Shown: positions 1 to 9,178, numbered from the stretch's first letter. The stretch: 64,000 nucleotides of DNA from GCA-2684655 sp045105235 (GCA_045105235.1 JBGCDH010000029.1:12781-76780), one strand, 5' to 3'. The notes: generated by a model not told the origin, from the letters alone. A program made the numbers and translations.

Positions 1-18
1 CTCGGCTGCCCCCCTCCC

Positions 19-529
19 TTAGCCATTCGCGCGCCGAATCTGCTCGAGGATGCCGGGGTCCTGGATTTCATGATCCCGCGCGAGCAGCGTTTGCCCTGGA
101 TCATCGCGTGGTGCTCGAGAACCTCGACGTTGCCAATGCCAAGCAATTGGCATGTCTCGCGGACCAGGTCCGCGCGCATCACAACGTCGAAGCCGTTGCC
201 TCCGCATCGACACCACCCTGGTGCGCAACGCTGACCACGAGGTCCATGTCCCGCACCGTCTCGCTGAACACGCGCCCTGGAATCGCTTGGCGTTCACGTG
301 CGGACAGGGCGCGCACGAACTTGCGCACCTCCTGCCGCCGCTCGAACGACGCCACTTCACTGCGAACGATCCGCTCGATCAACTCACGCAGGGTCAAGCC
401 GCCGTCTCCGTCACCAAAAGCGCCCGGATCCACTGGGACAGACCATTCTGGAATCAGAGCGCGGCGGCGTCCCAGCGCACGAGCTTCGGCGAAGACCATA
501 CCTCGGTTGTAGCAGACGGTATCTGCCAT
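19..529 (-). pseudogene. Decayed DUF4132/DUF7737-family remnant, possibly a chimera
   Basis: The reading frame from the ATG at 529 gives 116 residues ending at a TGA at 179. Its second half (RVFSETVRDMDLVVSVAH, then GGVDAEATASTL) resembles the C-terminal part of DUF4132/DUF7737 proteins, where a Glu-Met-Arg and a LVRET segment normally follow. Here that continuation (MRADLVRETCQLLGI) lies in a second frame just past the stop, which fits a one-base loss. A third frame then encodes a plausible family C-terminus (LLARDHEIQDPGILEQIR) ending at the TAA at 19-21, with about 40-50 expected residues missing in between. The first half (RRALIPEWSVP, then LTLRELIERIVRSEVASF) resembles, from memory, the N-terminus of a different protein often found beside DUF4132 genes, so the locus may be an internal-deletion chimera. 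I infer a non-functional remnant; family names are from memory. Confidence 0.5.
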
Positions 530-678
530 CGGCAGCGGCCCCAGACGAATGCTCCGCACAGCGTGGCCCGCAGACTCACGCCCCCCCCCCGAGACACGCC
601 GGTTATTGCGACATACACTTCCGCGGACGGCGGCGAGCAAACAACGTGCTCGCTGATGACACTGGACGTGGGAAGGCA

Positions 679-1326
679 ATGCCGCGAATACAAATCCAAC
701 CGGGCGAACGGATCGTCTTCATCGGTGACAGCAACACAGACACGGAGTACCGAACTCGGTTTCCACCACACGGGTATGGCTACGTCATGTTCGTCGCGAC
801 GATGCTGGCTGCGAGTCGACCGCAGCTTCGCCTCGACATCCTCAATCGCGGCAACGACGGCGACACCATCGAAGATCTTGCGCGCCGTTGGGAGCAAGAC
901 GCAATCGCTCCGCAGCCGCAGCACCTATTCGTCCTGATCGGCACCAACGACGTTGCGTTCCGACACACCCCCGACGATGGCCACCGTCAGGTTTCTGACG
1001 ACACCTATATCGACACCCTCAGCAGGCTCATCACGCAGACAAGGGAACAGACCCCGGCAACGATCACCCTGATCGAGCCGATGCCTTTCGATATTCCGCC
1101 CGACTACCCCGCGGACGCGAACTGCGAGCTAGAACGACTTTGCGGGCGACTGGCCGACCTTGCGTCGCGCATGGACTGCGACCTTGTGCCGGTGCGCGCT
1201 GGGCTGGCGTCCATCATGGAGGCCGGCAACGCCGAGGGTTGGTATCAGAACTTCAACCACCCCGCGTTTCCGGGGCATGCCTACATCGCGCAACAGGTTC
1301 TAAGGCACCTCGGATGGCAGCTCTGA
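679..1326 (+). CDS. SGNH/GDSL-type hydrolase, cytoplasmic
   Basis: A 215-residue SGNH-fold lipase/esterase-like hydrolase that probably removes acyl groups from a carbohydrate or small ester. Block I is GDSNT with nucleophile Ser18, block II is the Gly in NRGNDGDT (about residue 55), block III is IGTND (oxyanion Asn, about residue 85), and the C-terminal His block is NHPAFPGH with His194. The usual Asp three residues before that His is Asn191, so the triad may be incomplete or work as a Ser-His dyad. There is no signal peptide. I chose the ATG at 679 because GGAAGG lies two bases upstream at 671-676 and the longer upstream frame is not protein-like. It sits six bases before two glycosyltransferase genes on the same strand, which suggests a role in glycan decoration. 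The substrate is unknown. Confidence 0.8.
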   Translation: MPRIQIQPGERIVFIGDSNTDTEYRTRFPPHGYGYVMFVATMLAASRPQLRLDILNRGNDGDTIEDLARRWEQDAIAPQPQHLFVLIGTNDVAFRHTPDDGHRQVSDDTYIDTLSRLITQTREQTPATITLIEPMPFDIPPDYPADANCELERLCGRLADLASRMDCDLVPVRAGLASIMEAGNAEGWYQNFNHPAFPGHAYIAQQVLRHLGWQL

Positions 1327-1332
1327 TTACGG

Positions 1333-2322
1333 ATGCGAAGATCACCCACACAATTCAAACCACCGAGCCAGACAGTGTCACGATCTCGGGGACGCGTGAT
1401 CTACCTATGCATGTGGACGGGGACCAGCGGCGGCATACAGGTCATCTACGAGCACGTGCGCATCCTGCGAGGCCTCGGCATCGACGCGCGACTTGGCGCC
1501 CACGGGCCTTTTCGCCGCTGTACCTGGTTCCGAAATGACCCTGTGTCGACCCCAGCTATCGACGACTGCTTGGCAAAGCTCACAGCACAAGACGTGCTGG
1601 TCGTACCGGAGCTCTGCATTGGCGCCCCGGAACTCGCAGACGTTCCGGGGCGTCGCATCGCCTTTGTGCAAAACACCTCGCTGCTGACCAGCCCTCTTGC
1701 AGGCTACGAATCGGTCTTGGTCCCGTCCGCCGCCATCGAGCCAACGCTTCGCCAAGCGAGCCGATACCAGGGCGACGTCCACGTCGTCCCCAGCTTCCTG
1801 CACAGCGAGTTCCTCTTTCCGAGCCGCGCGTTTACACAGCGGCGGCCGCGCGTGCTCCTCATCGATCGTCCCAACAAGCATGCAGGCGAGCCCAGAGAGG
1901 TCCAGTCACACCTGCACGATCGCTGCCGGCTCGATGTGGAAGTGACCTATGTCGACCAGTCGTTGCCGCGGGATGCGTTCACGGCCCTGTTTCGAAACCA
2001 TGACTTCTACCTGCATCTAAGCCATCCAGAAGGTCTGCCCATTTCGATCCTTGAGGCCTTTGGCGCCGGCTGCCTCGTAATCGGGTTCGCGGGAATCGGC
2101 GGCCTTGAGTTCATGGTCGATGGCGACAATTGCTTCATCGTCGCGGACGGCAACGTCCCGGCCACGATCGACGCGTTGGCCCATGCACTGCGGCAGCCCT
2201 GCGAGACGCTCAACGCGATGCTGTATCGAGCGCGGCGCACGGCTGCGACCTTCGACGAAGCGCGCACCACAGCGGCGCTGGCACGCGCCTTTGGCAGATG
2301 GACCCTCGGAGCAGCCAGATGA
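1333..2322 (+). CDS. GT-B glycosyltransferase (GT4-like)
   Basis: A 329-residue protein with a glycosyltransferase family 4-like layout. Near the N-terminus GRVIYLCMWTGTSGGIQVIY contains the Gly-Gly loop typical of GT-B enzymes. The C-terminal donor-binding half has HPEGLPISILEAFGAG, which carries the EX7E signature (two Glu eight positions apart), followed by GGLEFMVDGDNCFIV. It would move a sugar from an activated nucleotide donor to an unknown acceptor in the cytoplasm. No transmembrane segment is visible. Its stop overlaps the start of the next glycosyltransferase by ATGA, so the two are probably translationally coupled and work on the same glycan. The start is uncertain: the first 15-20 residues are not family-like, and a start nearer residue 20 is possible. 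Confidence 0.8.
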   Translation: MRRSPTQFKPPSQTVSRSRGRVIYLCMWTGTSGGIQVIYEHVRILRGLGIDARLGAHGPFRRCTWFRNDPVSTPAIDDCLAKLTAQDVLVVPELCIGAPELADVPGRRIAFVQNTSLLTSPLAGYESVLVPSAAIEPTLRQASRYQGDVHVVPSFLHSEFLFPSRAFTQRRPRVLLIDRPNKHAGEPREVQSHLHDRCRLDVEVTYVDQSLPRDAFTALFRNHDFYLHLSHPEGLPISILEAFGAGCLVIGFAGIGGLEFMVDGDNCFIVADGNVPATIDALAHALRQPCETLNAMLYRARRTAATFDEARTTAALARAFGRWTLGAAR

Positions 2323-3359
2323 GCCAGCCGACGATCACACACGTGCTGCGCGCCCCGATCGTTGGAGGCTCCGAGCTGGAAACGCTCGCGATCACGTCGA
2401 ATGTGCCTGGCTTCGATCACCGGGTCGTGTTCCCTTCGCGCTTTGAGTCATGGCAGCCATCGATCCGCGAGCAGTTCGACGTGCCCGTCGCAGCCGTGCC
2501 CGACCTGCAGGCCTTTCTCGACGATCTCCGCACCGACATCGTGCATCTACAGTTCCCGTTCTTGCTTGTTGCGCAACCGGTCGGACACGACTCGGTCCTA
2601 GAGCTTCTGCGCCTACCGCCTCTCCCGGCGGTCTTCACCGTTCACGCTGCCGTAAACGTACCGATCGCCCCCGATATTCACTATGTGTTTCACACGCATG
2701 AACTGTCGTCGCGCTTTCGCGATCTGATCCCCAGCGAGCGCCGCAGCGTTTGCCCAAGCCTTGTCGCACCTTCGACTGGATCATCGGCTGCACCGTCGAC
2801 TGGGCCGAGGCGAACGAAGCAAGGCGAGACGTGTGTGGTGCTTTGGGTGTCGCGCAATGAGGACGCCAAGTTTCATCCGGACCTTGCCGCGATCGTCGAA
2901 CAAGCACTTGCCGCCGAGCCGAGTTTGCGTTTTCACTTCGTCGGCACGAGCAACCTGGTGCGCCTTCCCGCAGATCCGCGGATCACGTGCACTCCCTGCC
3001 CCGCACCCGACCTGGAAGCTGCGTGGACCACCGCCGACGTGTTTTGGCACTTCCCCCATCCGCGGCTCGAAGAGACGTGGTGCCGCACCGTGACCGAAGC
3101 GATGTCGCACGGCATTCCGTGCGTCGTAGCAGGCCATGGCGCCATGCAGCACCAAGTGCAAGACGGCAGAAACGGACGCGTCGCCCACACTCCGCAAGCC
3201 TGCGCCGACGCACTGATCGAACTTGCGCGCCTACCCGCGGCACAGCGGCGCCGCATGTCACAAGCCAATCGCTCCCGGGCAGCCGCGTTCGCCGATGACA
3301 GCATCCGCCATTGGCAATCCCTCTACCGCCGCCTCAGCGGCGGCCTGGGCCCGCACTAG
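2319..3359 (+). CDS. GT-B glycosyltransferase (GT4-like), coupled to upstream gene
   Basis: A 346-residue second glycosyltransferase. It opens with ITHVLRAPIVGGSELETLA, a GT4-like N-terminal loop, and its donor site has EETWCRTVTEAMSHGIPCVV, again with EX7E spacing, followed by GAMQHQVQDGRNG. I take the ATG at 2319, which overlaps the TGA of the preceding gene in an ATGA arrangement; the longer frame from 2130 runs through the upstream gene and is a shadow. It is cytosolic with no signal peptide. With the SGNH hydrolase and the first transferase it forms a three-gene run (679-3359), probably one operon for assembling or modifying a glycan. Donor and acceptor cannot be read from sequence. Confidence 0.8.
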   Translation: MSQPTITHVLRAPIVGGSELETLAITSNVPGFDHRVVFPSRFESWQPSIREQFDVPVAAVPDLQAFLDDLRTDIVHLQFPFLLVAQPVGHDSVLELLRLPPLPAVFTVHAAVNVPIAPDIHYVFHTHELSSRFRDLIPSERRSVCPSLVAPSTGSSAAPSTGPRRTKQGETCVVLWVSRNEDAKFHPDLAAIVEQALAAEPSLRFHFVGTSNLVRLPADPRITCTPCPAPDLEAAWTTADVFWHFPHPRLEETWCRTVTEAMSHGIPCVVAGHGAMQHQVQDGRNGRVAHTPQACADALIELARLPAAQRRRMSQANRSRAAAFADDSIRHWQSLYRRLSGGLGPH

Positions 3360-3375
3360 AACACAGCAGGACGCG

Positions 3376-3966
3376 TCACGCATCGAAATAGGCACCCGGC
3401 GTCACCCCAAGTTCGCGGCGGAACATCGCGATGAACGCGCTCGCGCTGCCGTAGTCGAGTGCGAATGCGGCTTCGCTCACAGTGCGCCCGCCGGCAAGCA
3501 GTTCCATGCCGCGCAGAACGCGTACGCGCTGACGCCAGGCCAAGAACGTCATGCCCGTTTCGCGGCGGAACAAGCGGGCGATTGTGCGTGCGCTTGCCCC
3601 AACGCCAACGACAAGCTCCTCGAGACTCGACTCGCAGCTTGGTTCAGCAAGCAGACGCTCAGCCACTCTGCGAGCGCGCGGGTCCAGCGGCATGGGACGA
3701 GAAAGCGGCTCCTCACACAGTGGGTCCATTTCGTGCACAAGCAGCTGCACCAGCCTCAAGGAACGTTCATCAGCCTCGACCAGATATTCGTGCTGAACGG
3801 CACGCAGAATCAACTCGCGCAAAAGCGGAGAGACGCTGAGCACAAAGCCCGACCCCGGGAGCGACTCGGTGATTTCTGGCCGCAGGTAGAGCGTGCGAAG
3901 GTCGACATGCCCCGACGTCCGGAGTCGATGCATCATGTCCGCTGGCACCCATGCCGCCCGCTCTTC
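3376..3966 (-). pseudogene. AraC-family regulator missing its N-terminus
   Basis: The C-terminal 100 residues are a complete AraC-type double helix-turn-helix (SSLEELVVGVGASARTIA through FALDYGSASAFIAMFRREL), preceded by the end of a cupin-type sensor domain (AAWVPADMMHRLRTSG, DLRTLYLRP). Members of this group usually have about 40-60 more residues before the WVPA segment. Here the open frame continues upstream as far as 4044, but those residues are read from the opposite strand of a VOC-protein remnant and look random. The gene therefore appears cut at about 3966. A shortened product starting at an internal Met could still bind DNA but would lack a full ligand pocket. The neighbouring VOC fragment is also missing its 5' end, so one deletion probably removed both. 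Confidence 0.7.
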
Positions 3967-4190
3967 AGCAGCGCATCGTCCCGGTGGCAAGCGACGCGAT
4001 GACGGGCTTCGAATGCACCATTGCGGCTGGCGACATCGAAGCAACCGCAGCGACAGTGGTTGAACATGGCGGCGAAGTCATCATGCCACCGGTTCGCATC
4101 GAGACCGTTGGCACCATGATCAAGTTTCGCGACACCGAAGGGGACTCTGTTGCAGCCATGCAGTACGAGCGCATTCCGGAGCCCGCATGA
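3967..4190 (+). pseudogene. VOC (glyoxalase-like) protein, C-terminal fragment
   Basis: The frame reads GFECTIAAGDIEATAATVVE, then HGGEVIMPP, VGTMIKFRDTEGDSVAAMQYER, which is the second beta-alpha-beta-beta-beta module of vicinal-oxygen-chelate proteins. Such proteins are normally 115-130 residues long, but only about 65 family-like residues remain. An ATG at 3999 would give a 63-residue product; the ATG at 3951 adds residues read across the AraC remnant. One metal-ligand position (the Glu in the final EG/QYE region) may survive, but the N-terminal module is gone, so activity is unlikely. The 3' end overlaps the ATG of the following lipoprotein ORF by ATGA. Confidence 0.65.
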
Positions 4191-4411
4191 AAACCCTGAC
4201 GACCAGCGTCTTCTGCTTCGCAACGCTCGCAGGATGCGCGTCGACGGGCGAGTGCGGAACCGTGGACACCCTCCCATGCGTCTCGATTTTTCGTCCAATT
4301 TCGCAATTACAGGTAAATACGGCAATCCTTAAGTCGACGGCGCACACGCACCCTGCACGATTGTCATCGAATTCACTGAGAGTAATCGACGGGTTAAGAA
4401 TTGACCGCTAG
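4187..4411 (+). CDS. Small putative lipoprotein
   Basis: A 74-residue ORF starting inside the stop codon of the VOC fragment (ATGA overlap). It opens with a short charged n-region, a hydrophobic stretch and a lipobox-like LAGC at residues 14-17, so Cys17 would be the lipidated residue after cleavage by signal peptidase II. The rest (CASTGECGTVDTLPCVSIF and onward) matches no family I recognise and becomes less structured towards the end, where the DNA turns AT-richer than its surroundings. It could be a genuine tiny lipoprotein once coupled to the intact VOC gene, or the 5' piece of a longer gene that has decayed. Confidence 0.4.
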   Translation: MKTLTTSVFCFATLAGCASTGECGTVDTLPCVSIFRPISQLQVNTAILKSTAHTHPARLSSNSLRVIDGLRIDR

Positions 4412-4505
4412 AGTGATAAACTGATGACAATCCTCGGATCGTCATCCACCTCATCTCATGCGGGCCGACTGTGAAGATCGCGCCCGGTAACACAAAGGAC
4501 TCACC

Positions 4506-6317
4506 ATGCGAGCCAATAAACGGCTTGGGCTATCTTTATGCCCAGCGCTCTCCGCTATCCTGTTCGCTACGGCGCCTCTGCACGCGCAGAACACCGTCAA
4601 CTCCGGCCTGCAGGCCGATATTTCGATGACGACGCCGGGGGGCTGGCTGTGGCCCGCAGCAGACCCCGGCAACCCTCAGCCGAACCCCGCGACGCCCTAC
4701 CTCAAGGATCGCATCAACCTGGGCAAGGCGCTGTTCTGGGACGAACAGGTCTCGACCAGCAATACGATGGCGTGTGGCACATGCCACAAGCCCGAGTCAG
4801 GAGGAATCGATCCACGCCGCCCCGGCAAGACGTTCAACGCCTTCGGCCAGCTGGTTCTCGGCTCCTTCGGAACGATCCCTCAGTCGCAGCCGGGCGGCCC
4901 AGGCACCCCGATTGACTACGGCTTCACGGCGCCGCCCTCGAATCAGGCGACCCGCGGCATCACGCCCATTCACGTGCCGACGATGATTGGCGCCTACATG
5001 TTCCGCCGACAGTTCTGGGGACTGACGGCGGGACCACAGTTCAACTTCAGCGGCGGCGGGGTTCTGTTCCCCGACTGGTCGGCGCTCGAGAATCAGGCCG
5101 TTGGTCCACCGACCAATGAAATTGAAATGGGCCACCAGAACCTTGCGTGGGCCACTGGCGTGCTAGAGAGAAAGCTCAATCAGGAACAGCCGCTGGCGCT
5201 CGCGGTCCCGGGCACGATCCCCAGCAGCATCCCCGGCTGGTGGATGTTGACCAGCTACCACAAGGTGTTCGACATCGTGTTTTCGGCGTCGGCCAATCCA
5301 GCGATTGCCGCCCCCCAAGGGGTGACGCGCGAGCGCTTCGCGATGGCGCTGGCCAGCTACATGCGCACGCTGATCCCCGACCAAGCGCCGATTGACACCG
5401 GCACCATGACGCCGCAGGAAGAGCTCGGCTTTGACATCTTTGTCAGCAGCGGCTGCGCGGCCTGCCACTCCGTTTCCGGCAACCCGACGCTCGTCATGAC
5501 CGGCGGCCCCAGCGGGATCCTCGCGGACCCGTGGGACAACCCGTTTTCCGATGGGCAGCCGCACAACATCTTCTTTGCAGACCCATCGCGAGACATCGGT
5601 CCGATCAAAACCCCGACGCTACGCAACGTCGGCCTGCGCACGCGGTTCTTCCACGACGGCCTCGGCCGGGTCATCGCCGGGGCACCCAACAACACCCTGC
5701 CGGACATCGTCGACTTCTACGATCTCGACCAGGATCCTGCAGCCGGCGGCCCTGGCGGCCCCTTCGAACTGCGCAGCCTGCTGACGCCATCGCCGACGCT
5801 GACGCCCGGCGAACGCAACGCCGTCATCGCGTTCTTGCGGAACGCGCTGACCGACCCACGCGTAGCAGGCGCCACCCCGCCCTTTGACCGCCCCAAGCTC
5901 TACACGGACGCCTTCCCGTTCCGCTCGAACATCACCCGGCCGTCGACTGCTGGCGGCCTCTGGCGACCGCGCATGATCAGCGACGTGCCACCGCTGGTTG
6001 AGAAGGTCGGTGGACCAAGCTGGTGGAAGGTCGGCGTCGGCAGCCAAAACGCAAGCTTCGGCGCGCCGATCATCCCGCCAGGCAGCGTCGCGACCCTTTG
6101 GATGGGCAACTCCGACACCGCCGCCGGGCCGTTCTATCTGACCGGGGCGTCGGCACTGGTCAATCTGCCAACAACGTCTCAGGGATTCGCGACGGCGCAC
6201 GTACCGGTGCCATTGAGCGCAACCATGATCGGCACGATGGCCTTCCTGCAGTGGAGCGTGCTGGATCCATTCGGAACGCTCGGCTTCTCCGAGTCCTCGT
6301 TCTTCATCCCCCTGTAG
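4506..6317 (+). CDS. Secreted di-haem cytochrome c peroxidase-like protein
   Basis: A 603-residue periplasmic or extracellular protein of the CCP/MauG superfamily. Residues 1-27 form a Sec signal peptide ending LHA before Gln28. There are two c-type haem sites: CGTCH at 90-94 and CAACH at 317-321. Between and after them are family hallmarks, including LGKALFWDEQ before the first haem and TPTLRNVGLRTRFFHDG after the second. Such proteins reduce peroxides or oxidise substrates through two covalently bound haems. The last 130 or so residues lie beyond the catalytic core and resemble the beta-rich C-terminal module found on other exported proteins here. The start is supported by AAAGGA at 4494-4499, six bases before the ATG. 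The true electron donor or substrate cannot be inferred. Confidence 0.85.
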   Translation: MRANKRLGLSLCPALSAILFATAPLHAQNTVNSGLQADISMTTPGGWLWPAADPGNPQPNPATPYLKDRINLGKALFWDEQVSTSNTMACGTCHKPESGGIDPRRPGKTFNAFGQLVLGSFGTIPQSQPGGPGTPIDYGFTAPPSNQATRGITPIHVPTMIGAYMFRRQFWGLTAGPQFNFSGGGVLFPDWSALENQAVGPPTNEIEMGHQNLAWATGVLERKLNQEQPLALAVPGTIPSSIPGWWMLTSYHKVFDIVFSASANPAIAAPQGVTRERFAMALASYMRTLIPDQAPIDTGTMTPQEELGFDIFVSSGCAACHSVSGNPTLVMTGGPSGILADPWDNPFSDGQPHNIFFADPSRDIGPIKTPTLRNVGLRTRFFHDGLGRVIAGAPNNTLPDIVDFYDLDQDPAAGGPGGPFELRSLLTPSPTLTPGERNAVIAFLRNALTDPRVAGATPPFDRPKLYTDAFPFRSNITRPSTAGGLWRPRMISDVPPLVEKVGGPSWWKVGVGSQNASFGAPIIPPGSVATLWMGNSDTAAGPFYLTGASALVNLPTTSQGFATAHVPVPLSATMIGTMAFLQWSVLDPFGTLGFSESSFFIPL

Positions 6318-6659
6318 CAGAACAGGCAAGAGGTGCCGTGACGTCGGGCGACGGCTCGCGGCAACAGCCTTCGCGGCGACCGCTCGGAGCTCCGAAGCTC
6401 CCCTGCGCGAGGCGGCAGCTGCGCCTTCGAGCGTGCTGCCTCGACGCCGAGCGCGTGCCCCTCCGCGCGGCCGCTCGGCCGCACACGGCCGGCCAAGAAA
6501 TTGCACTTCCGATCTGCGCACGGATTCCGCCAGAGGACGAGCCGGAGCACAAATGCGGGAACGCAGGCGTCGCCCCGGTGACCTGATGGGCGCACCCCCC
6601 GCAGTCTCTTGACCAAGCACCCCGGTTGGCACAACGCAACCCATTCGCTTCCGACCACG
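6318..6659. other. Intergenic stretch without a supported gene
   Basis: This 342-base spacer separates the di-haem protein from the following secreted protein. It is GC-rich, and the overlapping frames on both strands are rich in Arg, Ala and Cys with no recognisable domain. It must carry the leader of the gene starting at 6660. I see no convincing promoter hexamers, terminator with a T-tract or repeat. Confidence 0.5.
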
Positions 6660-8552
6660 ATGATCCGCATTCCTTTTCCCAGTCTCTCCACCGCAAAGTC
6701 GGCGCCCCTACTCCTCGCAGCGGCCAGCTTTGCACCATCGCTCGCAGCACAGTTCGCCAGCCGCGCGATCGACGTCGACATTCCGGCACAAACCGGCAAC
6801 GCGCTGCTACTCGGCGTTGCCCATGACCCGATCCACCAGCAGTTCTTCTGCACGGCACGCGGCACGGCGGCAACCTTCGCAGCACCGCACTCCGTCTACG
6901 TGCTCGACCAGAGCGGCAATCTCGTCAGCACGATTCCGCAATCGGCCGCTGCCAACGCAACGGTCTGGGGGTATCGCGACGGCGCCTCGAACGCGATCGG
7001 GCAGCTGATGTTTGGCTTTGAGGGCGGCATCGAGGTCTTCGACTCGAACTCTGCGGCGCCGACCGCGTTGACGCCAGCGACGACGCTGCTGACCACCAAC
7101 GGCCTGCAGCCGATCAGCCAGCCGATTGTGGTCCAGGGCGGGATCTTCACAACGCACCGCGCCATCGCATTCGACGCCGACGGCAACAGCGGCGACGGCT
7201 CGATCTTCGTAGGCAACTTCGCCGACGACGTCGTCGAAATCGACCTCGCGGGAAACGTGCTTCACACCTACGCCAACACGAGCAGTTGGTCCGCCTACGG
7301 CCTCGCCCTGGACGTCAACAAGGGCACTCTTTGGATCAACTCCGCACCGAGCTACGGGTCACTGGCCGAATACGCAATCGACCGTAGCAACAACATGCTG
7401 ACGCCAACGGGCATCAGAATCGAACGCAACGGCGCGCTTGAAGGCGGCCTCGACTGGGTCGACAACGGCGTCGATGGTCGCGGCTGTGGCTCCGACCTGC
7501 TCGCTTGCGACCAAACCGCCGACACGCTCATCGGGCACCGTCTCGAGCTATGGGACGGCTACGATCCCGCCGGCGAACCGGCGCTCGCGATCGGCATGGA
7601 TGGCGGGCCGCTCAGCGAAACTTCTGTGGAAGTGTTCGCGACTGCAAACTCGATCGAAGTCGACTGCACCGGGCCTGCCGGCCTACCCTACCTGCTGTTC
7701 GCAGACGTCTTGGGCGAACCCGAACGCGCGCGCGGCGCCGTCGCCGGCCTCCGCTCGCCCTGGGAGATGACGTTCCCTCGCCCCAACTCCGTCTTTGTTG
7801 GCGGATTCACAAGCGGCTCGGCCATCTCCCTGCCTGCCAACGTCCTGACGTCCGCCCCGATCGGCCAGGAAATCACCTGGCAGGGCCTCGCGCTCGACGG
7901 CAACGTGCCCGTGCCAGCATGCGGCCTACAGCTACCGCTGGTTGCGACCAACGTAACGAAGCACATCTACACGGCCCCTTACACCGTGGAAGTGCGCGCG
8001 ACCGGCGGCAACTCGTTCAACGTGGACCCGACTTCCGGCTTCTTCCAAATCGAAGCCGGTCCATTGACCGCCAGCGACCCGATCGTATCGGTTGAGTTCG
8101 ACTGGCAGAACGTGGCTTTCCCTTCCCAAGCAACGATGGTCTTCGACTGCGACCAAACCGGCATGCTCAATACGTTTGCCGAAGGCAACGGCGGCGGCTG
8201 CGGCGGCACCTACCGCAACGGCTCCGATGTCGTCGCCGGCCTCGACTACACCAACCCCGCCAACAACCTTGCCGACACGGCAGTCTGTGCCGGCTCCATC
8301 GCGCACGTCGAGGCGTCGAATCAGGTCGGCACGACGCCGAACTACAAGACGCTCAAGTGGCACTTTGCCGGCGGCCAGTTCACGTCCGGTGTTGTGCTAG
8401 AGTTTGACATCGACACCGACGGCGGCGCCGGCATCGCGGGCGCAGACATGGGCGGCATGATCGTGACCGTAACGCTGGCAAGCGGCATCACGCTGACCGG
8501 CGACCTCGATCACGACGTCGGCGTCACGGTCGAATCGTTCGTCCGCCTCTAA
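6660..8552 (+). CDS. Secreted beta-propeller-like protein
   Basis: A 630-residue exported protein. The ATG at 6660 is chosen because it begins a clear signal peptide (about 30 residues ending SLAA before Gln); the longer frame from 6609 adds residues that do not fit a signal. Residues 45-400 contain repeated blade-like units with AFDADGNSGDGSIFVGNF, VVEIDLAGNVLHTY and GLALDVNKGTLWI, which resemble NHL/SMP-30-type propellers used as binding scaffolds. The C-terminal 200 residues are beta-rich, with Gly-rich and Cys-containing loops (CDQTGMLNTFAEGNGGGCGG). No catalytic motif was seen. It follows the di-haem protein on the same strand after a 342-base gap, so co-transcription is uncertain. The function is probably at the cell surface or extracellular. 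Confidence 0.75.
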   Translation: MIRIPFPSLSTAKSAPLLLAAASFAPSLAAQFASRAIDVDIPAQTGNALLLGVAHDPIHQQFFCTARGTAATFAAPHSVYVLDQSGNLVSTIPQSAAANATVWGYRDGASNAIGQLMFGFEGGIEVFDSNSAAPTALTPATTLLTTNGLQPISQPIVVQGGIFTTHRAIAFDADGNSGDGSIFVGNFADDVVEIDLAGNVLHTYANTSSWSAYGLALDVNKGTLWINSAPSYGSLAEYAIDRSNNMLTPTGIRIERNGALEGGLDWVDNGVDGRGCGSDLLACDQTADTLIGHRLELWDGYDPAGEPALAIGMDGGPLSETSVEVFATANSIEVDCTGPAGLPYLLFADVLGEPERARGAVAGLRSPWEMTFPRPNSVFVGGFTSGSAISLPANVLTSAPIGQEITWQGLALDGNVPVPACGLQLPLVATNVTKHIYTAPYTVEVRATGGNSFNVDPTSGFFQIEAGPLTASDPIVSVEFDWQNVAFPSQATMVFDCDQTGMLNTFAEGNGGGCGGTYRNGSDVVAGLDYTNPANNLADTAVCAGSIAHVEASNQVGTTPNYKTLKWHFAGGQFTSGVVLEFDIDTDGGAGIAGADMGGMIVTVTLASGITLTGDLDHDVGVTVESFVRL

Positions 8553-8579
8553 TCGAGCGCCGCGGGACCGCGAGGGCTT

Positions 8580-8601
8580 GCGCCGCCGCGAACAGCGGCG
8601 C
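8580..8601 (+). terminator. GC hairpin downstream of propeller gene
   Basis: GCGCCGC at 8580-8586 pairs perfectly with GCGGCGC at 8595-8601 around an eight-base loop, 28 bases after the stop codon at 8552. There is no T-tract, so this is a terminator-like or mRNA-protecting hairpin rather than a classic intrinsic terminator. Confidence 0.35.
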
Positions 8602-8617
8602 GCTACGGCCGCGCTAC

Positions 8618-8653
8618 CATCTGCACACGCACCGGCATCTGCACACGCACTGG
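8618..8653. repeat. 18-bp tandem repeat, two copies
   Basis: CATCTGCACACGCACCGG is followed immediately by CATCTGCACACGCACTGG, one mismatch in 18. It lies in a non-coding spacer and is one of several short tandem duplications in the spacers of this window. Confidence 0.8.
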
Positions 8654-9178
8654 CGCCCCCTCGCCGTCAGCCCTACCGCATGGATTCGTTGGCATGGCAG
8701 CCGGTGGATCTGCAGATCGACGACTGCTCTGCGAGCCAACCACGGTGATTGCCCGCGCGCGGGGGCCGCTCCACGGCAGCAGCCAGAGTTTGCTGCGTCA
8801 CGCCTTCGGCCGTATGCGAATCGGCGCAAAGTTAGCGCGCCATGCGAGGCACGAAATCGAGGTCCAACAGCAGGCCGGACGGATCACTAGAAATCGGAAT
8901 CGTCATCACTCCTCCAACCCCACGGCGGCGGGCCGCGTCCCCGAACATTCACAGATTTGGCTCTGCCGGTGCAACCACGAGCCCAAGTCATCCATGCGGG
9001 AACTGCCGCAGCACCCCTCGGCTCGACAAGCTTCGACGGACAGATGAATCGGCCCCAACGTTGCAGGTAATCGCGTCCGTAGACGCTACGGCAAGCCCAG
9101 TCGGAGCAGTAGATGGCACGCCCGACGCATTCGGCGTATGCTTCGCGCTTCAAGGGGACCCAGAAGGAAACATCGTCG

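Larger units (their letters stand above)
8553..9178. other. Long intergenic stretch
   Basis: These 626 bases hold no gene I can support. They contain a strong GC hairpin soon after the upstream stop and an 18-bp tandem duplication, both listed separately. A minus-strand frame at 8887-9153 gives 88 residues with unusual Trp and Cys content and no recognised domain; plus-strand frames look random. The final 60-70 bases must provide the leader of the gene at 9179. Decayed coding sequence is possible here but cannot be shown. Confidence 0.45.

Noticed and set aside
5619..6644. 341-residue minus-strand frame
   Set aside because: Lies opposite the di-haem protein; Arg/Ala-rich and without conserved motifs.
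8887..9153. 88-residue minus-strand ORF with many Trp and Cys
   Set aside because: No family recognised and no ribosome-binding site; kept only as a remark in the spacer entry.
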